A DNA stretch of 42,500 nucleotides, taken from assembly GCA_012295275.1 (NCBI GenBank), contig CM022675.1:9660193-9702692 (forward strand). Reading direction: 5' to 3'. The stretch is from Chrysomallon squamiferum (lineage: Eukaryota > Mollusca > Gastropoda > Neomphalida > Peltospiridae). Below are positions 1 to 8,962 of the stretch, piece by piece. Position 1 is the first letter of the stretch. Every line of letters starts with the position of its first letter. A program made the translations under genes and the position numbers. A model generated the notes under the pieces. That model did not search any database. It had not been told where the DNA came from and saw only the letters and a list, made by a program, of their open reading frames with translations.

Positions 1-39
1 TTATTTTATTTTATTTCCTGCCATTGAAAAGTCTTGCAA
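1..39 (-). CDS. Possible terminal coding exon ending in TAA at the window edge
   Basis: On the minus strand a pyrimidine-containing acceptor (TTTTAACTTTCAG) ends at base 40. Read in the phase left by the exon ending at 132, the following bases give LQDFSMAGNKIK and then TAA at bases 3-1. An AATAAA polyadenylation-type hexamer overlaps (15-10). The implied intron is only 92 bases and contains a (GTT)n run. Against it: the stop and the AATAAA both lie in an (AAATA)n simple repeat that could produce them by chance. If the intron is retained, the frame instead ends at a TGA after 13 codons. A longer intron to exons outside the window is equally possible. Confidence 0.3.
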   Translation of the reverse strand: MQDFSMAGNKIK

Positions 40-63
40 CTGAAAGTTAAAACCTATGAACAA

Positions 64-89
<26 letters not shown>
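64..89. repeat. (CAA)n microsatellite
   Basis: About nine CAA units, running into CATCAACATCAG. It lies in the candidate 92-base intron, so its length could affect splicing of the last exon. Confidence 0.85.
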
Positions 90-95
<6 letters not shown>

Positions 96-131
96 GCAAA
101 GCTGTAAACTTTTGTGTTCAAGTATAATTAC

Positions 132-245
132 CATAGAGGGCGCTCCCATGCCCATGGTTCCCATAGCAGCACTCATTGCATCTCCGCCCATCTGCCCTGA
201 CCCCATCATTAGTGGGTTACCCTGGCTTCCAGACGACTGTTCCGG
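132..245 (-). CDS. Coding exon 5: methionine/glycine-rich segment (residues about 1063-1100)
   Basis: A 114-base exon (38 codons) in phase 0. The acceptor is TTTTCTCTTAG at 246 and the donor is ATG|GTAATT at 131/130. It encodes PEQSSGSQGNPLMMGSGQMG followed by GDAMSAAMGTMGMGAPSM. This is a low-complexity M/G/S-rich tail directly after the MEINOX-like region, without predicted structure. It is the last exon whose both borders are convincing. The overlapping plus-strand frame here is a shadow. Base composition is clearly richer in G+C than the flanking AATAA arrays, which supports real coding sequence. Confidence 0.8.
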
Positions 246-254
246 CTAAGAGAA

Positions 255-1225
255 AAAATAAAATAAAATAAAATAAAATAAAACAAAGTAAAATAATATA
301 AAATAAAATAAAATGATGTAGTGTAGTATAGTATAGTATAGTACAGTATAGTTCAGGATAGGATGGTATAATAGAGAAATATAAAATAAAATAATATAAA
401 ATAACATATAATATAAAATAACATATAATATAATATAATATAATATAATATAATATAATATAATATAATATAATATAATATAAAATATAAATTAAAATAA
501 AATAAAACAAAAATATGAACAACAACAAAAACAACAAGTAAATATGATAAATAATAATTAAATAAAGAAAAGAAGAAGAAAAAAATAATAATAATAAAAT
601 AAAATAATATGATGTAGTGTAGTATAGTATAGTACAGTACAGTACAGTAGAGTACAGGATAGGATGGTATAATATAATAGAGAAATATAAAATAAAGTAA
701 TGTAAAATAACATATAATATAATATAATATTATAATATAAATTAAAATAAAATAAAACAAAAATACGAACAACAACAAAACCAACAAGTAAATATGATAA
801 ATAATAATTAAATAAAGAAAAGAAGAAGAAGAAGAAAAAAAAATAAATAATAAAATAAAATAATATGATGTAGTGTAGTATAGTATAGTATAGTATAGTA
901 TAGTACAGTACAGTACAGTACATACAGGATAGGATGGTATAACAGAGAAATATAAAATAAAATAATATAAAATAACATATAATATAATATAATATAATAT
1001 AATATAATATAATATAATATAATATAATATAATATAATATAATATAATATAATATAATATAATATAATATAATATAATATAATATAATATAATATATAAT
1101 ATAATATAATATAATAAAATAAAATAAAATAAAATAAAATAAAATAAAATAAAAGCACAAACAACAACAAAAACAACAAGTAAATATGATAAATAATAAT
1201 TAAATAAAGAAAAGAAGAAAAACAA
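255..1225. repeat. Composite satellite: AATAT arrays alternating with GTATA/GTACA arrays and an ACAACAACAA block
   Basis: Three successive composite units can be seen. Each contains a GATGTAGTGTAGTATAGTAT segment (near 314, 611 and 868), a GGATAGGATGGTATAA segment, an (AATAT)n array of variable length, and a block with ACAACAAGTAAATATGATAA followed by AAGAAAAGAAGAAG (near 525, 773 and 1160). Unit starts are about 297 and 257 bases apart; the difference comes mainly from the (AATAT)n tract, longest at about 975-1115. The long minus-strand frames here are translations of the 5-base repeat, not genes. Confidence 0.9.
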
Positions 1226-1639
1226 AGAGTTAACTGAATTCCTAACTGCAGAAAAAGCTGATGAACAAACTGATATACAAGTATTTATGTAACTTTATTT
1301 TTGTCAGATAGGTGTGACTGGTTGCTAAGAAACGCCCGATGAATAACAGCAATCACAATATGCATCACAAATGTGATTTGAAGCTTCACTGTCTGGTACC
1401 TGAAATGGCTTTTCAAAATAGCATTAAAAAAAAAAAAAAAAAAAATATTTCTGCAGTTATTAGAAATTGGGTATTTATATAGATTAGCTGTTAAAAAAAA
1501 CAACAACATGTATATCACAAAATAAATGTGTCATGATTGGATGACATTTTTCAGTGATAGCTCGAAAATTGATATAACAACTATCTCCCTTATTTGAACT
1601 GCAGTGTCACAATTATTTTTACATATTTTCTGAATGTTT

Positions 1640-1890
1640 CAGGAACAATAAACATACACTGTCCTTTCTATTCAAATTGATACAAATAGAATTACCTCCC
1701 CTAAAACAGACCCTAATTGTTTGTAATTTTTACAAGAACAGTACTTTCTATCGAAACTGATACAAATATAATTATCTCCCCTAAAACAGACCCTAACTGT
1801 TTGAGTACAAGAACAGTCCTGTTTATCCAAACTGAAACAAAAATAATAACCTCCCCTAAACAGGCCCTAACTGTCGTCTAGGTACAAGAA
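1640..1890. repeat. 75-80 bp minisatellite, about three copies
   Basis: The phrase CTCCCCTAAA is followed by ACAGaCCCTAA/CAGGCCCTAA at 1696, 1776 and 1851 (spacing 80 and 75). Each is preceded by a diverged ACAAGAACAGT...ACTGATACAAATA segment. Copies differ by scattered substitutions, so the array is old. A single weaker half-copy may lie near 1578. Confidence 0.8.
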
Positions 1891-2342
1891 TAATCCACTA
1901 TTCTTTTTGTCACACAGTATTTGCTAACAAGCAAATACACCACCCCCACTATTCTCTGCTGTTCTGTTATCTCAGGAATTCTGCTAAACAAACAAAGCAG
2001 AAGACACAAAAGAACGAAGGTTTGACGAATGAAGGTTTGATTTGTGTCAAGGCTTTCACGGGCAAAAGTGAGAAAAGAATTTCAGTTTTTCTACCTTTAG
2101 CTGTGGACAAAATGAGAATGACATTTTTAAGAAAGCATTCTTGGTTTCACGCTGCAGAAATCAGATTAGTAATAAGAGATGCAGGCAAGGACAGGTAGGC
2201 AGTAGATTAAAAATAACTAAACAGAAGAAAATGTAACAAAATTAAATTGAATAAAATAAAATAAAAACCAATAAAAAAACTACAAAAAAACAACAAAGAA
2301 GGTAAACATAGAAGAAAAAAAAAATAACGAAGTAAAGAAACG

Positions 2343-2373
<31 letters not shown>

Positions 2374-2519
2374 CAAAGCAAAAATAAAAATCCAAATAAA
2401 TTTTAAAACAACAAAAAAACAAAAACAAATAGAAAGTGAAATAAATGAATAAATAACTTTTTAAAGAACATTTACATAAATAGAATATTCTGGCTTACTG
2501 TCTAAAATAATTTTTGTAC

Positions 2520-2851
2520 ATGTTTAGTTACATGTATCTGTATGTATATGTGTATTTAAAACATTGTATTGGCTTTTGTTAGTTATTTCTGTATATGCAT
2601 TTGTGTGTGTACATTTGTGTGTATGTGCATGTATGTGTGCATGCATGTGCATATATATCTGAATGTGTGTTTTTGTACGTGTATATGTATGTATTTGTGT
2701 ATGTGTATATAGATTTGTGTACGTGTATGTATGTGAATATATGTGTGTATTTGTGTATGTATGTATATGTGTGTGTTTCTGTGTGTGTCTGTCCCCTTTT
2801 GATCCTAGAGATCCTGTGGAAATGTTCCTCAGCTCACCAGCTGTTTTTTTT

Positions 2852-2886
<35 letters not shown>

Positions 2887-3050
2887 GCGCGCGCGCGCAT
2901 ACAGATGTGTTTCTTTGCCTAAATGTGTGTGTGTGTATGTAAATGTGAATGTTTATACATCAGTGTGTGGGTGGGGTCTCTCTGACCCTGGAGTTATTAA
3001 GCAAGTGTCTGTATGTGTGTCAGTGTGTCTGTCTGTCTGTGTGTCTATTC
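2520..3050. repeat. TG/TATG-rich block with (TG)n(CG)n
   Basis: Long degenerate TGTATG/TGTG-rich sequence at 2520-2800, then a pure (TG)n run at about 2855-2885 passing directly into (CG)n at about 2886-2898, then more TG-rich sequence to about 3050. The plus-strand frames rich in V, C and Y are repeat translations. Confidence 0.9.
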
Positions 3051-3290
3051 AACCATGAAAACGGATGAATATACCAAAATACAAAAGGAACAAATCTGAA
3101 AAATACAACAAAAAAAACCCCAAAACAACATCAACACAAATAAATAATATATAATATCACTGACCAAAAAAAATACCAGTTAATAAACAACTTTAGAAAA
3201 TAATGACAAGAAAAAACAATGAATAAAAATACAAATTGAAGAGAAAAACGAACATATTGATGAATGGAGGGAAAAAGATGGAATTCTTAC

Positions 3291-3403
3291 CATGCTGTTT
3301 CGAACAGCTCTGTCAAATTTTTCACAGAATTCTTCTATGGCACTTAGAGATTTTGATGATGTCTTTGTGTGTTTATCCTGTTCTTGCCGAACTCGTATTT
3401 TCT
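3291..3403 (-). CDS. Coding exon 4: end of the MEINOX-like region (residues 1025-1062)
   Basis: A 113-base exon. The acceptor is TTCTGACAG at 3404 and the donor is ATG|GTAAGA at 3290. It completes a split codon (G|AG, Glu1025) and encodes [20 protein letters not shown] then [17 protein letters not shown]. It is charged and predicted helical. Following the [12 protein letters not shown] helix of the previous exon, it makes a second helix ending [12 protein letters not shown]. In MEIS/PREP proteins a comparable helix pair (LM.AI..LR.HLLE, then a short Cys- and Phe-containing helix) closes the MEINOX domain; the likeness is at pattern level only. Low-complexity sequence stops here, so this is one of the most conserved-looking parts of the gene. 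Confidence 0.85.
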
Positions 3404-3847
3404 CTGTCAGAATAAAAAAAAAAATTGTTATAAAAATAATGATTAAAAAATAATAACAATAGCAATAATGATAAAGATAATAACAGCAATAGCAGTAACT
3501 ATGTCAGTGCTAACAAATTGATTTGTAATTTAAACCAGTATCATTATAAATGTTTAAAAATAAGTAAACAAATATTAAGATAAATTAAATTAAAAATAAA
3601 TTAAAATAAAATACACACAAAATAAAATGTAATGTATAATAATATAATATAATATAATAATGTAATGATATAATACAATATACAATACAATGCAATAGCA
3701 ATGATGTATAATAATATAATATAATAATGTAATGTAATGTAATGTAATGTAATGTAATAATATAATACAATATACAATACGATGCAATAGCAATGAAATC
3801 CAATACAACACAACACAACACAATACCAACAAACAAATGAACCTCAC
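3404..3847 (-). repeat. Intron 4 (444 bases) with a duplicated AATAT/TAATG unit
   Basis: Bounded by GTGAGG (donor at 3847) and TTCTGACAG. Between about 3630 and 3800 a segment of GTATAATAATATAATATAAT plus TAATACAATATACAATAC and GCAATAGCAATGA occurs twice, about 71-75 bases apart. The second copy carries an expanded (TAATG)n run. The rest is A-rich. Confidence 0.8.
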
Positions 3848-4968
3848 CGATCAGACAGGTGTGCGCGTATCGCAGCGCGTCCATGATGACGCTCTCGACC
3901 GCATAGTTCCCTTGGTACGTCCCGGAGGGGGGGTTGCGCTGGAGGAAGTTCTGCAGCAGCTTGTCGAACTCCGCGGGCAGGTTGCTGATCAGCTGGTAGG
4001 GGAAGGACGGCGAGCTGAAGTTCATGTCCGCGATGATGAGGTCCCTCAGCAGCGGGAACAGCGGGTGGGACCTGAAGGCGTTCGACCGGTCCGTGATCAG
4101 GTGCTGGATGAACGTCTGCTGCGAGGCCAGCATCGGCGGCCGGTTCGGCGAGTTGTTCTTGCAGCTCTGGCAGTTCGGCTGTGAGCACGGGACCATCGGG
4201 TTCCCCCCGCCGCCGCTCTGGGCGCAGGTGGGGGGCGGCGGTCCCTGAGGGGTCACGCCCAAGGCTGGTCCCTGGGGCATGGGGCCCATCATTGGCGGCT
4301 GCTGCTGCTGTTGCTGCACTGGAGCTTGTTTCAAGTGCGACATGTCTTGTGGGGTTTGCGGATTGCCTGTCGTCCAGGCTGAACCTGTTGCTGTTGCTGC
4401 TGCTGCTGCTGCTACTGCTGCAGGTGGAATCATTCCAGGCATCTGTTGTTGCTGTTGCTGCTGCTGCTGCATCTGATACATGTTTGCAACAGGAGTCCTG
4501 TTCCCTGGACCGTAGCCTCCACTCTGATCGTAACCGTGGTTACCGAGTCCTGGGTATCCTGCCTGCATGCTCGAGTTCTGTCCAGTCATACGCGACGGTG
4601 TGTTGCAGTTCATCATTTGTCCCGAATAATCAGGAGCAACAGTCGACTGTCCCTGACACTCACTGGGTGGAGCGCAGTAACCCTGACCTGTCTGGCCTTG
4701 ACCCTGCTGTGGACCATAGGCTTCAGCGATCTGCTTTGCTTTCAACATACTGGATCCATTTTGGTTCATTGCTGCCACAGAGCAGCTGTTGAAGGAACCT
4801 GGAGCCTGCAAGATGGGAGAACTGCGATATAGACTCTGTTGTTGTTGTTGTTGGTGTTGCTGCTGCTGCTGCTGTTGTTGCTGTTGTTGCATAGCCTGCA
4901 AGTTTTGTTGCTGCTGTTGTATCTGTGCCATTGTTGATGCTTTCATTGAATCGGTAACATTCATACCC
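3848..4968 (-). CDS. Coding exon 3: Q-rich low-complexity region followed by a globular MEINOX-like domain (residues 651-1025)
   Basis: 1,121 bases, acceptor TTTCAG at 4969 and donor ATCG|GTGAGG at 3847; entry phase 2 and exit phase 1 fit the neighbouring exons. Order: polyQ runs near 670-695, 817-826 and 868-874; a polyA run near 833-842; a G/P-rich linker; a small Cys cluster ([13 protein letters not shown], about 911-923); then a clearly different, non-repetitive region from about 935. That region reads [53 protein letters not shown] and [24 protein letters not shown] (952-958) is identical to the hallmark of MEIS/PREP N-terminal domains. This part of the exon is markedly GC-rich compared with the introns. 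Plus-strand frames here are shadows. Confidence 0.9.
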
Positions 4969-5809
4969 CTGAAATGTTTTTAAAAAAAAACAATAATAAA
5001 AACTTTTTGTCTACCTTTCTCCCAATTCAAACTAATTCTATCTCAAACATTATGGTAATTTATTAGGCAAACAATCAAATCAGTATGTATCTATCTATCT
5101 CTCTTTCTCTCTCTCTTTCTTGCTCTCTCTCTCTCACTCTCTATCTCTCTCTCTCTCTCTCTCATCTCTTCCTCACTTATTTATCCATTCAACCATCAAC
5201 CCTTTGGTTTTTCCCTTCTTCACAATTTTCTCAACAGCTTTACCAGATGTTGTTGACAATAACAAACTTAAAACTGTCCATGTCAATTAGACGTCACCAT
5301 AGTAAAAAGTGTTTTTCTCAAACCATCACAGCAACGAGAAAGCAATATCTTATTTTTCCTATTTTTGTTTTTAACCAGAAAATCATAAACATAATAACAA
5401 AATATTGTATGGTTCAAATAAAAATTATTTTTAATTGTTATTTTATTTTTATTTTTGTTGTTGTTATCTTTTTAAAAATAGGATCTAATGAAGGTGCGGC
5501 CAAATATCGCTGAATACCACAAGGAACAATAAAAACACTGAAATGCACAATTTTTCAAGAAATTCTAATAAAGTATCACATAATTAATGCAATAAATAAA
5601 CTATGAAAAAAGATAATTTAAAAAAATAATTAAAAATGTATAAAACAAAATGGATCTGCTGATACAGAAGTTGAAGGCATAATTTGAAATGACAGCAGTG
5701 AATACAGAAATGAATTAAAATAAATTTTTTACTTCTAGATGTACCAAGCATATTTATCTGGAAAAACAGAATAAGCAAGGAAGGGAGACAGATTCATTTT
5801 ATAATTTCC

Positions 5810-5853
<44 letters not shown>

Positions 5854-6143
5854 AGTGCTAAGTAAATAATGAAACTGTAATTTAACAGATAAAAATTAGT
5901 AGGCTCGATAAATCGTCTGGTACCAACATACATTTAGGAAAATAATAAATGTGTACTAATTATCATCACAGTAAATTGATGTTTTTAAAGAGGATTAAAA
6001 AGAATATTCCAAAAAAATGAATTAATTAATTAATTTAAAACTGATAAATAATAACACAAATGTTTAATAATCCACATTTCTAAAACAAAACAAAAATCTA
6101 ACCAAACATTTTAATTTAAATAAATATTATAATCATCACTAAC
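4969..6143 (-). other. Intron 3 (1.2 kb)
   Basis: Bounded by ACAG|GTTAGT (donor at 6143) and TTTCAG at 4969. It holds a (CT)n-rich tract at about 5089-5162, a (TA)n run at 5816-5850 and otherwise AT-rich unique sequence. No additional exon was recognised. Confidence 0.75.
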
Positions 6144-6158
6144 CTGTAAACATTCATA

Positions 6159-6190
<32 letters not shown>

Positions 6191-7944
6191 TTGCTGCACA
6201 GACATATTATATCCAGATGGATGATTGTAGTTCATCTGAGAGTAATCTCCAGGATCCATCCCCAGCATGTTTTGATTTGAGTCCATGTAGTAACCTTCGC
6301 TTGGACCCTTGCCTCCCATGTATTTGTCTTTCCCGGGGAAGTCGAACGGCTGCATGTTGACAGCAGGACTACCTCCGCTGCTGGGACGGTTTGGATTCGT
6401 CGCACAGCTGCTCCTGTTGACGTACTCGTACGGATTGTTCCCTGGGACTGTGTACGGCGCGACCTCGGACTTCATGCTTGGGGTCAAGCGAGGCATGATT
6501 TTCGACTTCTGCGTGTGCTCGCGAAACTCCTGATCGATGTCGAAACCGGCGCTGCAATCGGAATTCGAGCCAGTGCCGTTGTAGTCGGAACCGAAGTCAC
6601 CCCCTGGCGCATCGCTCTGGCAGTCCGTCTTGGGGTTTGGCATGTCGGCGAAATGGACAGACTTCTGAATACTCGGCATCGTCGCCACTTCAACGTTGCC
6701 GACTGTGACCGATCGCTGGATGTTCAGCGAGTTCGGCTGATGAATCGTCTGCATCATGGCGTTCAGGTCGTCAGACTTCGTCATCGATTTGTTGTAATCT
6801 CCGTAGCCTCGTTTTGAGAAGTAACCTCCTTGGTCTAGCGGCTGGCCATACGGCGAGTTGACCGGTGGCATGGCCATTCGGTCAGCAGCAGCACAGAGCT
6901 GTTTCGGATTGACCATTCTCTGCTGCTGCTGCTGCTGCTGATGATGATGCATGTTCTGCACGTTCACGACGGGAGGAGCCATCTTGCCCATCCTCTCACA
7001 GTGCATCACGCCCGGCACTTTCTGCTGCATGGGGCTGCTGAGGTGCGACGACGTCGACGACGATGCGGCTATCTGGTGACTCTGCCCGTAGTGAAGAGTT
7101 CCCGGGTGGTTCTGCTGGCTCCGTACGGAGAAAACGGAGCCTGCGGTGGTTTGGGCGGTGTCGCCATCTGTGGATTGTACGAGAACATGTTGAGTTTGGG
7201 GGAGAAGCATCGGGCGGGTTTCCCAGCCACAGACGCGCTGGCGAAGGACGGATTCTCAGTTCTTCCCCCTCCCAACTCAGACTTGCACTGGACAGTCTGT
7301 GGACTGGAGGCAGACGGCTGATTCTGACCCTGACCTTGACCCTGTGACACCTGGCAGTGGGTCGCAGACGAAGGCCGCTTGGGTGTGGGTGGGGTCTGAG
7401 GCATCTTGAACACCTGGGGCAGCGAAGTGACCTGGGGCGACTGCTGGGGTGCTTGTTTCACTGCCGTGGAGGTGGGGCTGGTGTCTCCTGAGGTAGAGAG
7501 GTGAAACCGTTTGGCGACCGGACTGCTCGACCCGCTGGAGGCCACCGTGTTGGAGCCGCCGTACTGCATCCCCGACGACGTCACGGAAATGCAAGATGGC
7601 CGAGCCCAGCTGGGCAGGGTGTCCGCATCGTTGCACTTGGAAGACTTGACGGTCGACGTTGTTGACGACTGCGAACAGAGGCTGCTGTTGAGAGCCGACG
7701 ATGTCATGTAGGTTTCCGTCATGTTGTCCTGCTCCATCAGGAACTCGACAAAGTCGAGTTCCATGCCTTCCTTCATTCCTATGTCCTCGCATATCTCGTC
7801 CAGCAGTTCGTTAGGAAGACGTTCGTCATCCACGGGTGGTGGGATTGGTGACGATGGCGTAGTTGGAGAACCCAGTGCATCAGGTTCCAACGTTGTGGCA
7901 CTTGAAGCCGAGGGGCTAGCCGGAGCTTCACGATACTCCATGAG
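6144..7944 (-). CDS. Coding exon 2: acidic patch and S/P/Q-rich disordered region (residues 51-651), with a one-base frame break near 7120
   Basis: A 1,801-base exon from acceptor TTTGCAG (7945) to donor ACAG|GTTAGT (6143). It starts in phase 0 (LMEYREAP). Residues about 89-124 form an acidic, hydrophobic stretch ([16 protein letters not shown], then [11 protein letters not shown]) that looks like a short transactivation motif. Then come S/T/P-rich sequence, [13 protein letters not shown], a HHH-Q7 run, a SUMO-type motif in [27 protein letters not shown], and a Q-run (about 12) at the 3' end. The frame open from 7944 ends at a TAG near 7069, while a second frame is open from about 7210 to 6144. 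Sense switches at PFSPYG / [14 protein letters not shown] near 7120. The exon needs 1,802 bases to fit the flanking phases, so exactly one base is missing. Confidence 0.88.
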
Positions 7945-7945
7945 C

Positions 7946-8480
7946 TGCAAATGAAAAGTAAAACTGTTAACAAGATCTGTAATAGTTACTATAGAAAAAA
8001 ATATATACACAGTATTCTATTAATTATAGCATCAATAACAAAAAAACATCGGAACAGTAACAGAAACATTTATCACATTATTTACAAATGAAAAGTAATA
8101 CTGTTAATAAGATCTGTAATAGTTACTATAGAAAAAATTATATATACAGTATTCTATTAATTATAGCATCAATAACAAAAAACACATCGGAACAGTAACA
8201 GAAACATTTATCACATTATTTTCATATAACGTACAAAGCTGGAAATGAAAAGTAAACTGTTAACAAGATCTGTAATAGTTATTACAGAAAAAAATATATA
8301 CACAGTATTCTATTAATTATAGCATCAATAACAAAAAAACATCAGAACAGTAACAGAAACATTTATCACATTATTTTCATATAACCTACAAAGCTGGAAA
8401 TGAAAAGTAAACTGTTAACAAGATCTGTAATAGTTATTACAGAAAAAAATATATACACAGTATTCTATTAATGTCAGTGA
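7946..8480. repeat. Four-copy tandem duplication (137-157 bp) that includes the splice-acceptor region of exon 2
   Basis: Units begin with ATGAAAAGTAA near 7951, 8088, 8245 and 8400 (spacing 137, 157, 155). Each contains CTGTTAACAAGATCTGTAAT, then ATACAGTATTCTATTAAT-type and AACAGTAACAGAAACATT sequence; the last copy is partial. Read on the minus strand, the left edge of the unit is the polypyrimidine tract and AG of the exon 2 acceptor. Copies 3 and 4 carry near-perfect duplicate acceptors (CTTTTCATTTCCAG) ending at 8239 and 8394. Copy 2 has lost the AG through a short deletion. Confidence 0.92.
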
Positions 8481-8931
8481 CCACAAAACTATCTCAACAC
8501 TAAGAAAAACATTATTTAATACTTATTTATATACAATGTACCAAAAATAATTAAATAACAAAATAACAAAAGCAGAACAGTTCTCCAAGAAATGATAAAA
8601 ACAAAAATAGCCTTCAGAAATAATAAGAGAAATAAATAAGCATTTTAATAATAAATTTAAAAAATAACAATCTTTTAACTAAACTGAAAAAAGAAGAAAG
8701 AGAAAAGTTACAAAACAATGTAAATGTCCAAGAACAGATTAAAATAATAAGTTTAGCACCCACAGTAATGTTCATTTTAGCAACAGAAATTAATCTCTAA
8801 AAATTTCGTAAAGAATTTCATGCAAAAATGGCAATGTACAAAAATTACAAACTCTCACATAACAAATAATAACGTACAATAAATTCTGATAATTCTAATT
8901 TTAAAAAATAATAATATTTAAAATAAATAGA

Positions 8932-8962
<31 letters not shown>

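Larger units (their letters stand above)
246..3290 (-). other. Intron 5 (3.0 kb), mostly repeats
   Basis: Bounded by the donor after 3291 (ATG|GTAAGA) and the acceptor at 246. It contains, left to right: a composite AATAT satellite (255-1225), an AT-rich stretch, a roughly 75-80 bp minisatellite (1640-1890), A-rich DNA with poly(A) runs (1424-1444, 2344-2368), and a TG/TATG-rich block with a (TG)n(CG)n tract (2520-3050). No exon-like segment was found in it. Confidence 0.75.

Noticed and set aside
130-150. CTCF-like AGAGGGCGC in exon 5
   Set aside because: It is one base short of the consensus spacing and lies in coding sequence; a chance match is more likely.
217-1225. Minus-strand frames of up to 290 codons rich in Y, I, L and F
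   Set aside because: They are direct translations of the AATAT/AAATA satellite and have no splice sites or non-repeat sequence.
3837-4983. Plus-strand frames (for example 203 codons at 4181-4792) opposite exon 3
   Set aside because: They are shadows of a GC-rich coding exon. The minus frame has matching splice phases on both sides and protein-like content; the plus frames do not.
4181-6143. A mastermind (MAML) family identity for the Q-rich gene
   Set aside because: Automatic naming often gives this to Q-rich proteins. The basic N-terminal Notch-binding helix of mastermind is not present in residues 1-50 or elsewhere, so I do not use the name.
6309-7347. Plus-strand frames of 66-126 codons opposite exon 2
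   Set aside because: Shadows of the minus-strand exon; no splice or start context.
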